Assembly (NCBI RefSeq): GCF_003945595.2
Contig: NW_024104765.1
Location: forward strand, 620,001 to 684,000
Length of the DNA: 64,000 nucleotides
Origin: Pipra filicauda
Taxonomy: Eukaryota; Chordata; Aves; Passeriformes; Pipridae
Direction of reading: 5' to 3'
Position numbers and translations under genes: made by a program. Every line of letters begins with the position of its first letter. Position 1 is the first letter of the stretch. A model generated the notes under the pieces. That model made no database searches. It had not been told where the DNA came from and was given only the letters and a program-made list of their open reading frames with translations. Shown here piece by piece: positions 1 to 12,507 of the stretch.

Positions 1-2178
1 CATTTTGAAAATACTTAAGTCTGCTGTTTATTTTGATTATTTATCACATTACAAAGACAATGCAAGCACATGGAGCTCAGAAAAAGATCAGAGAGTTTAG
101 CTTTCCTCAAGGCTACTTTTTCTCCTTAATTCTCAGGGACTTGATTGAGTTTTCTGCTGTCTATTATTATTTTATATTTCTTCTTCATGCTCTATTTATT
201 TATTTAGATTTATACCACCATGCTAAGAGCAACTGCCCTCTCTGTGCAAACCTCATGCCTGCCCGATGCGTTTCAGCTCTCGGATCTAAAGTACTTTGGG
301 CCACCATACCGTTTAATTTTTTCCTCACTTGGCCAAGCATCCTGAAACCAACTGCACAATATTCTATATGACATTAAGCCTCACGTATACTTTACAGTCT
401 CCAGGTTCTCTGGGGCAATATCTGTCTTTTGAAATTATGTGTAATGGGGCCAACATAATGGGGTCTCATGCCTTGAGATGGCCCCCTTGGGCACTGCCAC
501 AATGCAGCATATATTTCTAGCAGCAGAGGCGATGAACCACCAGAAGAAATGCTGAATTATCTGTCCCTTGGTAACTTTGCTTTCCCACTGAAACACATGC
601 TACAGCCAAACATGAGTTCAATGCAAGGGTAAGTGATGGCATTTAAGGGCTCAAGGAGGTCAAAAGAGATGATCCAATGGCTCCTCCCACCCTTTGATCC
701 CTGAATCTATGAATATAGATATGAGCAATTAAAAAGCATCTCTGTGAGAAGGTCTCCACAGCCACTGCTTTAGGAATGCTCTGAGAGTTTTGCTGGAAGA
801 CCTCTTCAGGACTGAGGCCATGGAGCATCTCTGCTTTCAATGAACAGGCACCATCTCAGGGGAAGAATACATCTGCCTGGGGTGGTGGAAAAAGATGTCT
901 CTAGAATAATGTCACCTTAATTAAGCTTGAGGTATGATAACTCTATTTCTGATTCCAAGGTGGTGACACAAATAAATGAATCAAATTCTCTGTGCACAAT
1001 TTTTAGGAGAGAACAACCAGGAACAGTGAACGGCATGGATGAATTCTGAATCGTTCACTGACTGGCTGTTGACCCTCCTTTAAATTCCCACCAATATCGG
1101 AGTTGTTCATTTCTGCTGGCTCTAGGTTCATATTATAACTTAAAATAATCTGCACCTAAAAGAAAAAAAATACTATCACGACAGTTTTTGCAGGTGTGGT
1201 CCGGGCAAGACAAGGACTATGAATTCTAGACTGCACAGCTATGGAAAACATACTAAGCAAGGCAGGGAATATGCAATATCCCCAGACACCCACCAAGAGG
1301 TTTTTGAGTCAGAGCTGAACCTCACCTTGTTTGAGCTCAGAAGGAGATTCCCTCTGGAGAAGAGGTGTGAGTCAGTATGTACCTGGCTGTTAACTTTATG
1401 CCCTTGCTGTCTCTTTGCAGTCCACTGCCAAAAGACATTTGATCACTTATGGACATAGAAAAAAGGAGCTGCCTTTTTCAATCAGCCTACTTGCTTAAAC
1501 AGCAGGCATCAGCAGTAACTGGTAAAAAGAGCAAAAAATGAACTTTAAGCAAACTCACCCTCCCACCAAATCCCTTCCCAAACATGTATTGTTTTGCAAG
1601 AAGGTAATATTTCTGGTAATGAAGCAACAAAGCAAATATAGTTCAGTGCTCTGTAAACACAAATACATGTAGACCAATACATGAGCCTTGAAATAAAATT
1701 CTTCAAAAAACACTTCTTCAAATGCTTCCCAGTGGTGGAATGAGAAATTACTTTATAATGCAAAAGCACTAGAAGTCATGGTTATGACTTTCCAGCACAA
1801 ATTAAGTTCAGGTTCTGCTTAGGTCAAAGATGCAACAGGGAAGACTAGAAATGCGAGACAGGTGGGTTTTGGCTTTAACCCAGCTCCCAGAATGACCCAG
1901 CAACAATTCTTCCTCAAACATTTACCATGTTTGCATTATTTTGGCACAGAAATATCCCTACTTCTCTGGCATGATTTCATGAAAAATTGTTTGATCTTCG
2001 CCTGCACATTTCTGCAAGGTCTGGCTTGTTTCTCCTGCTGCAGCATGACACCTTCCTGACTTCTTTCTGTCAGTGCTGTTGTTGCCTTTGCTCTGGGGAG
2101 CCAATAAAGACATAAGTCTGGGTAACCTCAAGCTGTCCTGAGCAATTGTAAACTGCAGGACTCCCATGATGCAAGGCA
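1..2178. other. Intergenic, nothing recognised
   Basis: AT-rich sequence with only short chance ORFs. No repeat family, RNA gene or exon-like signal was recognised. Confidence 0.6.
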
Positions 2179-2183
2179 GCTCC

Positions 2184-2773
2184 TGTCGTGGTTTAACCAC
2201 AGCCAGCAACTAAGTACCATGCAGCTGCTCGCTCATTCCCCACCCCTCTGATGGGATGGGGAGGAGAGTCAGAAAAAAAAGGTAAAACTTGTGGGTTGGG
2301 GCAAGAACAGTTTAATAATTGAAATATTATAACTGTGACAACAACAACAACAACAACAACAACAATAATAATAACAAAATAATAAAAATAGAGGAATAAA
2401 CTCCATGAAAACAAAGTGGTGCACAATACAATTGCTCGCCACCCGCTGACCAATGCCCAGCACATCCCTCAGCAGCAATTGGCAGACCCCAGTAAACTCC
2501 CCCCCAGTTTCTATATTGAACATGGTGCTCTATGATATTAAATATTCCTTTGATCAGTTTGAGTTGGCTGTGCTGGCCATGCTCCCTTCCAGCTTCTTTT
2601 GCACCTCCTCACCAGCAGGTAGTGGGAAAATTAATAGACTTTTACTTAGGGTAAACAATATTGAGCAAAAACATCAATGTGTTGTCAACATGATTCTCCT
2701 ACTAAATCCAAAATGCAGCAATGTACCAGCTCCTAGGAAGAAAATTAACTTTTTCCCAGCAAGAACCAGGGTA
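2184..2773 (-). mobile_element. Solo ERV LTR (ERVL-like) with 5-bp target duplication
   Basis: On the plus strand the element opens with TGTCGTGGTTTAACC and contains AACTTGTGGGTTGGGG, features of a common avian LTR family read in reverse. The transcription-sense strand is therefore minus. GCTCC occurs at 2179-2183 and again at 2774-2778, a 5-bp target-site duplication. The sense 5' end is TA rather than TG, a mutated terminus. No internal retroviral sequence adjoins it, so it is a solo LTR. An (ACA)n array sits inside it. Confidence 0.8.
2338..2392. repeat. (ACA)n/(ATA)n microsatellite inside the LTR
   Basis: About nine ACA units followed by AATAATAATAACA and A-rich sequence. It is embedded in the LTR, in the A-rich part that in related copies also carries AAT/AAC triplets. 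Confidence 0.9.
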
Positions 2774-5160
2774 GCTCCAGTCACTTCAGAAGTGCTGGCA
2801 AGGCTGAATTTTGCTGCAAAAGGGCATCAATAGAGCCATGGAAGAGTCCTGGAGAGTCACACTTTCCACTCTGCTGTGTCAGGAGTATCAGGGGAGCAAA
2901 GGGTGGATGACAATAGTTGCAGGGAAGTCCTTAGGTCCTCACTACTGCTATCAAAAGCCATGGCCCCACATGTCCTCACTCCTCCAGCAACAGCTGCCTG
3001 GCTGGCTCTCCAGGGCACTCACACTGACAAAGTGACAAAGGCACTGCAGGAGCCTGAACTCACTCTGGTTTCACCAGCAGTCTGTTGCCATAGGCAACTA
3101 CCTATTTTGCCTATACCTAGAGCTGGCTGTGAGCAATATACACAGCAGGATTGCTATGATGAGATTAGCACACTTTATTATACTATCCCTGCTCTTATCA
3201 TCAACCCCAGTTCTCACGAATTCAAGATAAGGAAATTTCCCTCGTGTACTTACCATGGTCTTGAACAGGACTTTAGAGAGAAGCGGTGAATGCCATTATA
3301 TTCACATTTACATGGGAAAATTTAGGAAGTTGTTACTATTCTTGTTTTCAGGTCCTCTGAACCCTTCAATGTCTCAGTTCTGGTCTGGTTGTTTATCAGT
3401 TTTCCCAGCTTGAGTAGCTTGAGGGTGTCCTCTGTGCACTCAGATAATGTCAATATGGGACCTAGGCATCATAATCCCCTCAACAGTAGCCCATAATATT
3501 TTATATTCTAAACCATCCAGGAACATCCTGCTTCTTAGGTGAGCTTTAATCTGTGTACTACTTCACTTTTGGCATTTAGGATAGAGAGCTACATCAGGTA
3601 AGCATACCTGTTAGCTTACAGGAAGGCAAAACCTCTCTAAAAATGCTCTAAATCTCATTGAAAGCCAAAATAGGACTTACTCTCTAGAGAGTCGGACATG
3701 CAACCAAATCACCACTGCTCGACATATTACCGTCCATCAGCTGAGCAGCTCACCTGCAGGCACAGCTGCATTGCACTACCCTGGCTTGGCTTGGAATCAC
3801 CATGGGGAAGTGGAACTTACTCTAAATTAGAAATAGTGAACCTAAACCCGTTCTTACATATATTTTTAATTTAGGTGCCCCACTCCTTATTGAAATACCT
3901 TGTTGATTCTGGGAAATACCTCATTGAATGTAGCCCAGGTTGTCAGCTCTGTTGCTTTTTGATCAGAGGGTCATATAATTCATTGGAAAATCTTAGATTT
4001 TAGACCCTTCAATACTTCCATACTTCTAAAAGTCTGGGCCTCAAATTGCATTCTGCAGAAAGATATTTATGTGAAATGAAATTCTGTTGCATTAAACAAC
4101 AAATACATGCCTGACTTGACCTGACAGTGACCTTTTTAATAATAGAAAATCATCAAAATAGAGGACAATGTAAATACAGATGATTTGGTTACAGTAGATT
4201 TGATCAAACAAAACAGACAATCTAATTAACCAGTGATTAGATTAAGTAGAAGCCTCTGCATTGAGTGATGGATAATTAACTGGAATTGTATTTACGTGTT
4301 TTTTATTGTACTGCAGAACAAGACACATCTTTGCCTTTCTTTCCTTTCACTGCCGTCTTAATTAAACTAAATTATTCTGAATGTCTTATACAGCATCTAG
4401 GCTGTATAGTAAACATGTTAAGTTGGAAAGGGAAAGCCAGCCCTACACGGAGATTTAGTTGTCAATCAATACTGTTTGGATAAATTTCACCCAATGGAAC
4501 AGTTACAGCCCTGGCTTTTCAGAGCTGCTTGGCATTTACAGCTCCAGCTGAGTGGAATGTGAGCTGCAGGTGCTCAGCCCTTTGGAGAGCCATGCCCTTA
4601 TTGTTCAAACATAATTTATTCTTGAGAACAAGCAAACAAACATATTCAAGGCAGATCCTAATTTCTGCACCTGAGTCAATTCAAGATTTATTTTTATCGA
4701 GGCAAATGCACGTAAGGTAACGGTGCACAGCTGATCAACATCTACAACAAAAAGAGATCTTGTACTTTGAAATTCTTATCAGAAATGGTTGTGATGACTT
4801 TTAAGTGCAGGCTATGTAAGAGACAGTCTTTTAAGGTGATTTAATTCCATCCTTTTAAGAACTGTAATCTGGAAGATTGGTTTGGCTCCCCACCACTACT
4901 CAGAAAACCCTATACTATTGAAGAAGCCCTTTTAATAACACAGCTTGTCAAATGTTAGATTTAATTTTACTTTTTAACTATTTTATTAATTGTGTATTTG
5001 CCAAAGGCTCTGTGATATTCTATAAAAACTGTCATAGCAGGCATTCATTAGGTTCACCATAAACATGAGTTGTATATTCCCATGTTCCTTTATTCCAAAC
5101 ACATAACAGTTAATTTGATGAAATATCTGCCGGTAGAATTTCTCCCCTAGCTGTGGGACT

Positions 5161-5180
5161 ACTGTCTGTCTGTCTGTCTA
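5161..5180. repeat. (CTGT)n short microsatellite
   Basis: About four and a half perfect CTGT units. Confidence 0.85.
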
Positions 5181-8100
5181 GACACTCTTACTGCTCATTA
5201 CTGTGGCATCTCAGCGCTTCCAGACCCTGGATATCTGAGGGGGAGTTAATAAGCATTATCTCTTACTAAGTCCCTTTAGAGGGTACTTCTGCTAAACTGC
5301 AGGGGACAGCAGATGAAACCAGCATGATTCCTGAATGTGATGCGCTGCATGATAAGGAAAGTTAGTGGGACAGTGTGGAAGCTCTAGCATCTATTTAGCC
5401 TCGTAGCCTGCCCCTGGCCAGGTGGCAGGGCATTCGTGTGTTGGCTTATATGCAGGCGTTTTTCTCGCTTGTGTGCAGAGACAAGCAAAGCTAGAGTTGC
5501 TGCAAGCTCTGTGCTAGCGAGGGTGCCAAGGAACACCATGTGGAGGCGGGTGAATTCTGGATGAGAGAGTGGATAAACAGAAAGGCTGAAGTGCCAGGGG
5601 TAGCCTCGGGGCACTCCCTTAGGGAACAACCAGCAACTGAGCTAGAAAGTAAGGCCTCACTACAGCAATTAGCTTCTTGAGCTGATCTAAGGTATCAGCT
5701 AGACTTTTAACAGAAAGGCCTGGTTGACTGGGTGATGTGCATGCCTGCAGTTGCTGTATTTTACATCTACATTTTTGGCCCATGAATTCACCCATTTACT
5801 TTACTGAAATCACTTTTATGGTGCAGATTTTAGTTTTGCTGGTACCGAGTGCAAGCCAGAAACAGATAAAAACACACATTCTCATCACTGTTGATGCTCA
5901 GGGCTTGGGTATTGGTACCATGATGTTATTAAGAGAACTTCTACAGTCCTTCAGTCCCTGTTAACATCTAAGCAACTACTCTGACCAAAAAAGGACTGTA
6001 CCAGTGGGAGCAAACTGTGGCCTCTGGTTTGTACTGTTTCAGCAGTGATTCTCGCAGTTCTCAGCCCCTCTCTCCTCACACAGAGTTAGTGTACTTCTAA
6101 CCTTTCTCACTAAAGTCTGTTCAGAGTAACAAAAAATGGATGGGACTATATCAGAGAGTCCTGATATTTCTGTGATAAAATATTTAACAAGTACTCTTGT
6201 TGGAAAGGCTGGTTGTCAGGAAGTTATGTACCTCCTAAATAACATGGGGAAAATCATATGATCACATCCTGTTTTCCATGGACAGAAATCTCAGTTGAAT
6301 TCCTCTGGTCTTTCTCTTCACAAGGCCACAAAGATCAAGAATTGCCTACAAGCCACAGGAGAGTGTTTCCCAGTATCCAACAGCCTAGATGCATCCTCAC
6401 TCCATCTCACAATAAAAGCCCAGGCATGTATCTTGTCCTCCTTTCCTACTCCTTTATCCCCTTGTCTTCCGGAAGGCCAGATGCACAGCTGTAGGAAAGG
6501 CATCCTCACTGTCGACAAGGAAGGAGTTGTAGAAGATAAAGGAAAACTTCTTCAGTTTTGGTGGAAGCAAGGAACAGGGAGAATAAACAGATATGAAATG
6601 AGGAATGTCAAATAACAGGAAAAGAAGTACTGCCCATTTTTTTCCCACTCAGGGGTGATATATGCATGCAGACATCAGCCTAGGAATTGCAGGGGAACAC
6701 TAATGAATCTCTCCGTCGTGTCTACGGTGCTGATTACCACAGAAGTCTCTTGTATTTATGATTTGGAGATGTTTTCAGCAGGCGATGAAATATTAGCTGC
6801 TATTTAAAAAGTGTACCACATAATTTCAGAAGATGGTATGCTCCTGTTCCAATACTGAAGTGGATAACTGTAATACCTGAAGGAGCCTTGTGTTGCATCT
6901 GAAGGTAAATACAGCTCTTTGTAAAGGAATCTATGCATAAGAAATGCATAATATGCTTGTGAATAGTGAGGTTTAGGTGTAAAATACTGAAGTAAAAAAA
7001 TTACTAACCCATGGAGAAATCTGAGTTTGAGATATTTTTCCTAAAAGCATGTAAAATACACTGCTGTCAAATCTCATACTCCTTTATTGCTTGTAAATCA
7101 ATATGGCAAGCAGAACACTTTCTATCTCAGAAAAGTTTGTCCTTAGCTTTTCATATTAAATTCACAAGAACACTTACATGTGTCAGTGCTTCATCTTCAA
7201 CCAAAGCCTGTCTTCATACATTAACTGTGCTTGCAGCCATTCTCCAACACTGAGGTAAGCAGCATGAATGGCTCATATTGACTTAAAACTCCTATACAGC
7301 ATGGCTGGTGCAAATTGCATACTGCAAATAAGACCGCTTCCAGTAAATATCTAAATTGCCTCATTGCAAATGCTGAGGTGTGTCCTAACTGTTAGGTTAT
7401 GTAGGGAGGGGGAGTGTGGGGGTCTCTATTCAACACATACACAGTCTCTTGATGTGTAGAGCAGATGGACAGATTCTGATATGTATATGTTGAAAAGTGA
7501 TTGCTGAAAGTGGCGATACAGTGACTAAATCCACGCTTTTGTAGATTCAGCCCCTAAGAATTTATGTTAAGTTCACACTTCACTTCCATCGTAGAAGTAA
7601 TAGCATCTAATCAGCTTGAACCTATACTGTGGCAATATGTCAGGTACCTACAATGTCCATGAACCAGCAAATGAACTTTAAACCAACTGATTGTTGATTT
7701 GTGAATGGAACTACACCTGGATCCTCAGCAAAAAATGCAACAAATTCTGTAGCTTCAGTTTGTTCCTGAATTTGGTGAGGTGTTGATAGGGCTACAAGGG
7801 CCAAATTCAGGGCTTTGATTATGCAAATGCAACCCTGCTCTCTTGACAGAATTGCACTTGCCCATCAGAGGTCTGATTCTGACCCAAGATCTTTGAATAC
7901 CGTGTTTATGTTGCCTTCTTTGCCTACTTGTAGAGTGCTGAAAGACCTCTGAAGAAACTTGTTTTATAGAAGGGGATAGGTAGGACTGCAGGCTTACAAG
8001 CAACAGAAATACCCGAAAAACCCTCTGTTCCCTTATTGATCCAAAGGAGCGCTTGAAACATTACTATGGCAACAATTCTTGTCCAGTGGAAGGAGCATGT

Positions 8101-11100
8101 CATTATCTGTGCCTAGGGACAAAACAAGAGGAGACATTTTTCAGAACTATTGCTCATGTCCCGTTGACCACTACAGATGTGTTGACCTTCTGGCATGAGC
8201 TCCTGCTGCAGGATTTTTCAATGAGATATGACTTACAAAATTATTTATTGGTCCATGCACAGAGAATAAAGCAATTCTATTGACCAACAGAGTCCTGTTG
8301 CAGAAAACAGCACTGCATGGAATTACTGTTTTCTAGGAGTATCAAACATCTCTTTTACCTCTTTTACAACCTGGTTACTGTTGTGAATAAAAGAGACAAG
8401 GCTGCTCTAGTTCACTCTAAATATTGTCTGTGTCATTTGGCTGCACACTATGGAAGCCTAGCCATGATGATGATGATGGTGACTTTCACAAGTAGAGTTA
8501 TTAACTCAGAAAGCTGTTGAGTATCTAATATTCTCATGTTCTTACTGACAGTGAGTTCAGGCTAATGTACAAATCTGTTGGCATTGTAGTAATGATGTTA
8601 TTTGGTCTATTAATTAACATTTAGACTGATAAAGTCAGCAAGAAACCATTTTGCATTATATAGCTAAATTGAAAGTCCACATCCCATATGGCCCGAAGGT
8701 AGAGATGAGACTTAATCATATTTCAGATGTTTGTAACACTGAAGAAACTCTGCCACTCCTAGTTGCATCTCTCATCCCCGGCTTCACATATCAGTAATTT
8801 TAAGGAGTATTGGGACTTTGCCCACCACTCCTAAGTCTGGGGAGCAGAATAATACTGGCTACAAGTCCAGGCAGACTGTTCTTCCTGTAAATGGCTGAGA
8901 AAAACAGTTGTGTGGGAGATGGTGCCAAGCAAGGAGAGAAAAGGAGCAGCCTGGAAGAAAGCTTCCGAATCCGCACACCCACTGCAAAAAAACCACTTTA
9001 TGGCTGTCCTGAGACTGAGGAGAAGAAAAAGCAGCTGCAAGCTGTTTGTTTGCCAGTCTTCTCTCTGGGCAGCAAGTGGAACAGTCAGCTGTGAGAGCAA
9101 CACAAATAAGTAGAACAGTTCTACCCACTTGGGAGCTCACCACTGCTCTACAGGGCCACTTAACAGCATGAGCCAAGTGAATGTTGTCCATTGCCATTAG
9201 GATTTTTATCCCCTTCTTTATAAAACCAGACAAGTAAGAAGAGTCATAAAAATGAGAAAGAACTTCTGTAGGCTGTAGAAAGAGACTAACACCAAGTATG
9301 TGAAGTATAAGAAAATAATGGAAAAGACATTGCTGCTAACTAATAATATCGAAAAAAATGCACAAAAAGCCATCCAGCCATTTATTAGGTCCCATCATGA
9401 AAAGTTGAGTTTCCTACTTGTTCTGTAGAAATGGTAAAGATGTATTTATTCTAGAGAAGTATTAAACACTGCTGTTCCTGGAAATGATTGATCTTTCCTT
9501 CGCAGTAACTGTCTCCTGCATCCCATCACAAGCATCAGCAATGGTACATAATATATGTGTTTCTGTGTGTACATATAGTTAACACATACATATACATAGA
9601 TATGAAAACATGTTGAAAATGTCTCAATGAAAGAAAAACTAGAACACACACTTGCATTTAATCTATTGATCAATCTTTTACCATTCTCTAGACACAGTTG
9701 GTTTTATTCAATATTAACTTTTTTTTCTAGTTCTAGGTGATTTTGGGTCCTGAAGATACAGAAATAGAAGTTATTATTAAGGATATAATTAATTTTTTGA
9801 CATCATCAACTTTGACAACTTCATGAACAAATTTTATTGAATGGCTCATTACCCATCATATAGTATTTTCCCACTTCTCCAACTTTCTCTGCCTCCAATA
9901 TCAGAGACCCTCCCAAACATTTTATAAAGGTAATAATCTCTCTTCTAACTCTTAGGGAAGTAGCTTGATCAGACCAGGAATTTTCCTCTATGTTTTCTGT
10001 TGCACATGTGAGAGTAGGTGTCCTGGCAAGCAATTATTAAGGAAAGTCTAAGTCAAATAGATAAGATATATGAGTAGATTCAAAGGCAGGGAAAGCTCTG
10101 TTCGTTTTCAACTCCCATGAAAGAAAATTTCACAGAGCCCAGGCCCATCTCTGCACTCACAAGAAATCCTGTGTTGGCTGCATTTCTGTACTCTGGGGAA
10201 ATGGAATCGCTGACGAAAGACATGCTCACTGAGGAGGAAGTTCAAGCCCAGATAGCCTGAGACATCTGCAGAGGCTTTCTGAACACCAAAGCAGAGACTA
10301 TCAACATGGATTCTGTGTAAAAAGTGGGAGCATCACTTACAAACACTGTTTGGGGTAGCGGGGATGTTTATTGCAAGCAGGCTCCTATATTGTCTACCTG
10401 CTCACATAGTGTCGCATTGGCAATCAGACCTGATGTTCACTATGCCCATCCTAAGTGTGAGTGACAATTTCCCGAGCACAGGTGCACTTCTTCAGTCTGC
10501 ATAGGGCTCTCGTATTTGGGGGACTGAAAGGTACTGTTAAAATCCTAGGATAGTATTTTAAGAAACTGGAGTCACAAATACTTGGATCTAAATCTGCTTT
10601 TTCTGGACTTTGGAGAAGAACAGATGTTCCTCACCTGTAACAAAAATATTATTACCCTGGACCATCTATAGTAGGCAGTTAGATCCTTTGTAGATCTCTT
10701 TGGGTGTCACACAGTTTGGCTCCCATTTTATTGATGGAGCTTGTGGTCCGGCATGAGGGACAGCAGACAAAGGGCCTGCAAACAGCTCTCACTCCAGTTG
10801 CCAGAATCAACCTTCGACCTAAGGGCCCCTTGACCTGCCAGCCTGTGTGGGTGCAGTGGCACGGATGTGCCTGCACATCTACCCTCATGGATATTCCTGC
10901 AGATCTGGTGATCCCCACTCCTGCTAAAGGAAATTTCCCTCTCTGGAATCAGGGGGTGTGTGGCCAGGCTGCAAGGAGAGTGAGTGTCATGTCATGTCAA
11001 GAAGCAGTTTTTTGGGCTGACTGGAGTTGTGCTTCCTGAGCCAGGCTGAATCACTGCCAGGATGCAGCAATCTCTCCCTGGTGTCATCTGCAGGCAGTGG

Positions 11101-11182
11101 GAAGGTGTTGGAGTGTATTATTAAGTCATCACAGGGCAGTCCTGAAGGGAGAGGCTGGGGAGATGGGGAAAGCTCTTGATCT

Positions 11183-11230
11183 GATCATCACTCTCATAGC
11201 CAAAAGAGTGGGCTACTGAGAGTGATGATC
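11183..11230. repeat. Near-perfect inverted repeat (hairpin)
   Basis: Left arm GATCATCACTCTCATAGCC (11183-11201), 9-nt loop, right arm GGCTACTGAGAGTGATGATC (11211-11230). All 19 bases of the left arm pair, with a single unpaired base bulged from the right arm. The flanks do not extend the pairing. Confidence 0.9.
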
Positions 11231-12290
11231 CCTGCAAACACCCTCTGTCTGCCATCAAGTGATGAATTGCACAGGTTTGCACATGATGTGTTCTCAAGTG
11301 TGAAGCCAATTTTCCATGGAATGATTTCTGTCCTGACAAATCCACATCCCCTTTATTGTTGCTCGTCTTACCACTTTGGGGATGGAGCCATGTTGTTCCC
11401 AGTCCCCTCTGCACTTTGATCTTCAGGACCCCATAAATCCTAAAGCCACAGTATTTGCCAAAAAAAGAGATGCCCAGCTCAGGCACAAGCGAGTTCCTCT
11501 CAGGTTCACAATCATGACTTTGAGTGCTCTCAGTTGTCATTTTTAGTAGGACTTCTGTGGGCTTTTTAAGTGTTTATCAAAATATTTCACACATATGCTG
11601 TGATGTGGCTTGTAATTAAAATGGAGTATAATGGCAAAGATTTCTGTTCTACATAGGTTTTACAAGGCTTCCAAATGTTGAGAGGAATACAGGCTGTCTT
11701 TGCTGTGCTGGTACTAATTGCAGCCCCCTGACAGGAATGTAAATGCAGTTTCTTAGCACATTCTTATCACAGCATGTGTGGGATTTACATATATAACTCC
11801 TATTAATGCTAATAGAAGCTTATATGCATAATTCTTTTTGCATAGGACTGACACTATATTTTTATCTGAACCTGATGCAACTGGAACCAGACATCTTATA
11901 TAAGTAGAAAGATCTGTAGTTTCTTATCAGAAGCTTTAACATTTTGCTTCAATTAAAACGGATGGAAAAAATGCAAGTAAAGAAAGCAATACAAGATTTT
12001 GTATTGTGATATTGGCATTGAAGATTCATAAGATTCATATAAAAACTGTTATCCTCAATGATCCTGTTTCTCTCAAAGTTTCTTTCAGTGGCTTTTTAAA
12101 TAAATTTCATTACGTCAGAAATCAAGACTGGGGATTCCTGATTAACTTGTTAATTTAGAATCAAATGGCTTTCAATGTTCAGATGTGTTTAAAGGTTTAT
12201 TTGGAGTAACACTACTTAGAAAATACAGCATCCTTTTTACTTAGAGCTTCAGTTAGTTCATCATAATGAATATCTGACAAAAGAGCCATT

Positions 12291-12507
12291 TTCTTTCTCG
12301 CTTCCTTTCTTCCTTCCTTCCTTCCTTTCTTTCCTTTCTTTTCTTCCTTTCTTTCTTCCTTTCTTTCTTTCTTCCTTCCTTCCTTCCTTACTTCCTTCCT
12401 CCCTCCCTCCCTCCCTTCCTTCCTTTCTCCCTCCCTCCCTCCCTTCCTTTCTCCCTCTCTCCCTTTCTCTCTTTCTCTCTTTCTCTCTTCTTCCTTTTTT
12501 TCTTTTT
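12291..12507. repeat. Polypyrimidine tract, (CCTT)n/(CTTT)n/(CCCT)n
   Basis: About 215 bp almost entirely of C and T on the plus strand, with only a G at 12300 and an A at 12390. It passes from TTCC/TTTC units to CCCT units and then CTTT units. Confidence 0.95.

Larger units (their letters stand above)
2779..12290. other. Intergenic, possibly holding an unseen SPACA1 5' exon
   Basis: No coding gene is recognisable. The only structures noted are the CTGT microsatellite at 5161 and the hairpin at 11183. Around 10740-11060 and 11121-11540 the GC content is higher and ORFs of 111-139 codons occur, but none resembles a known protein. If the SPACA1 signal-peptide exon survives it should lie here or in 12508-14402. 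I could not find it. Confidence 0.5.

Noticed and set aside
8462..8482. ATGATGATG triplet run
   Set aside because: Too short to be a meaningful microsatellite. The similar GAT run near 48245 was left out for the same reason.
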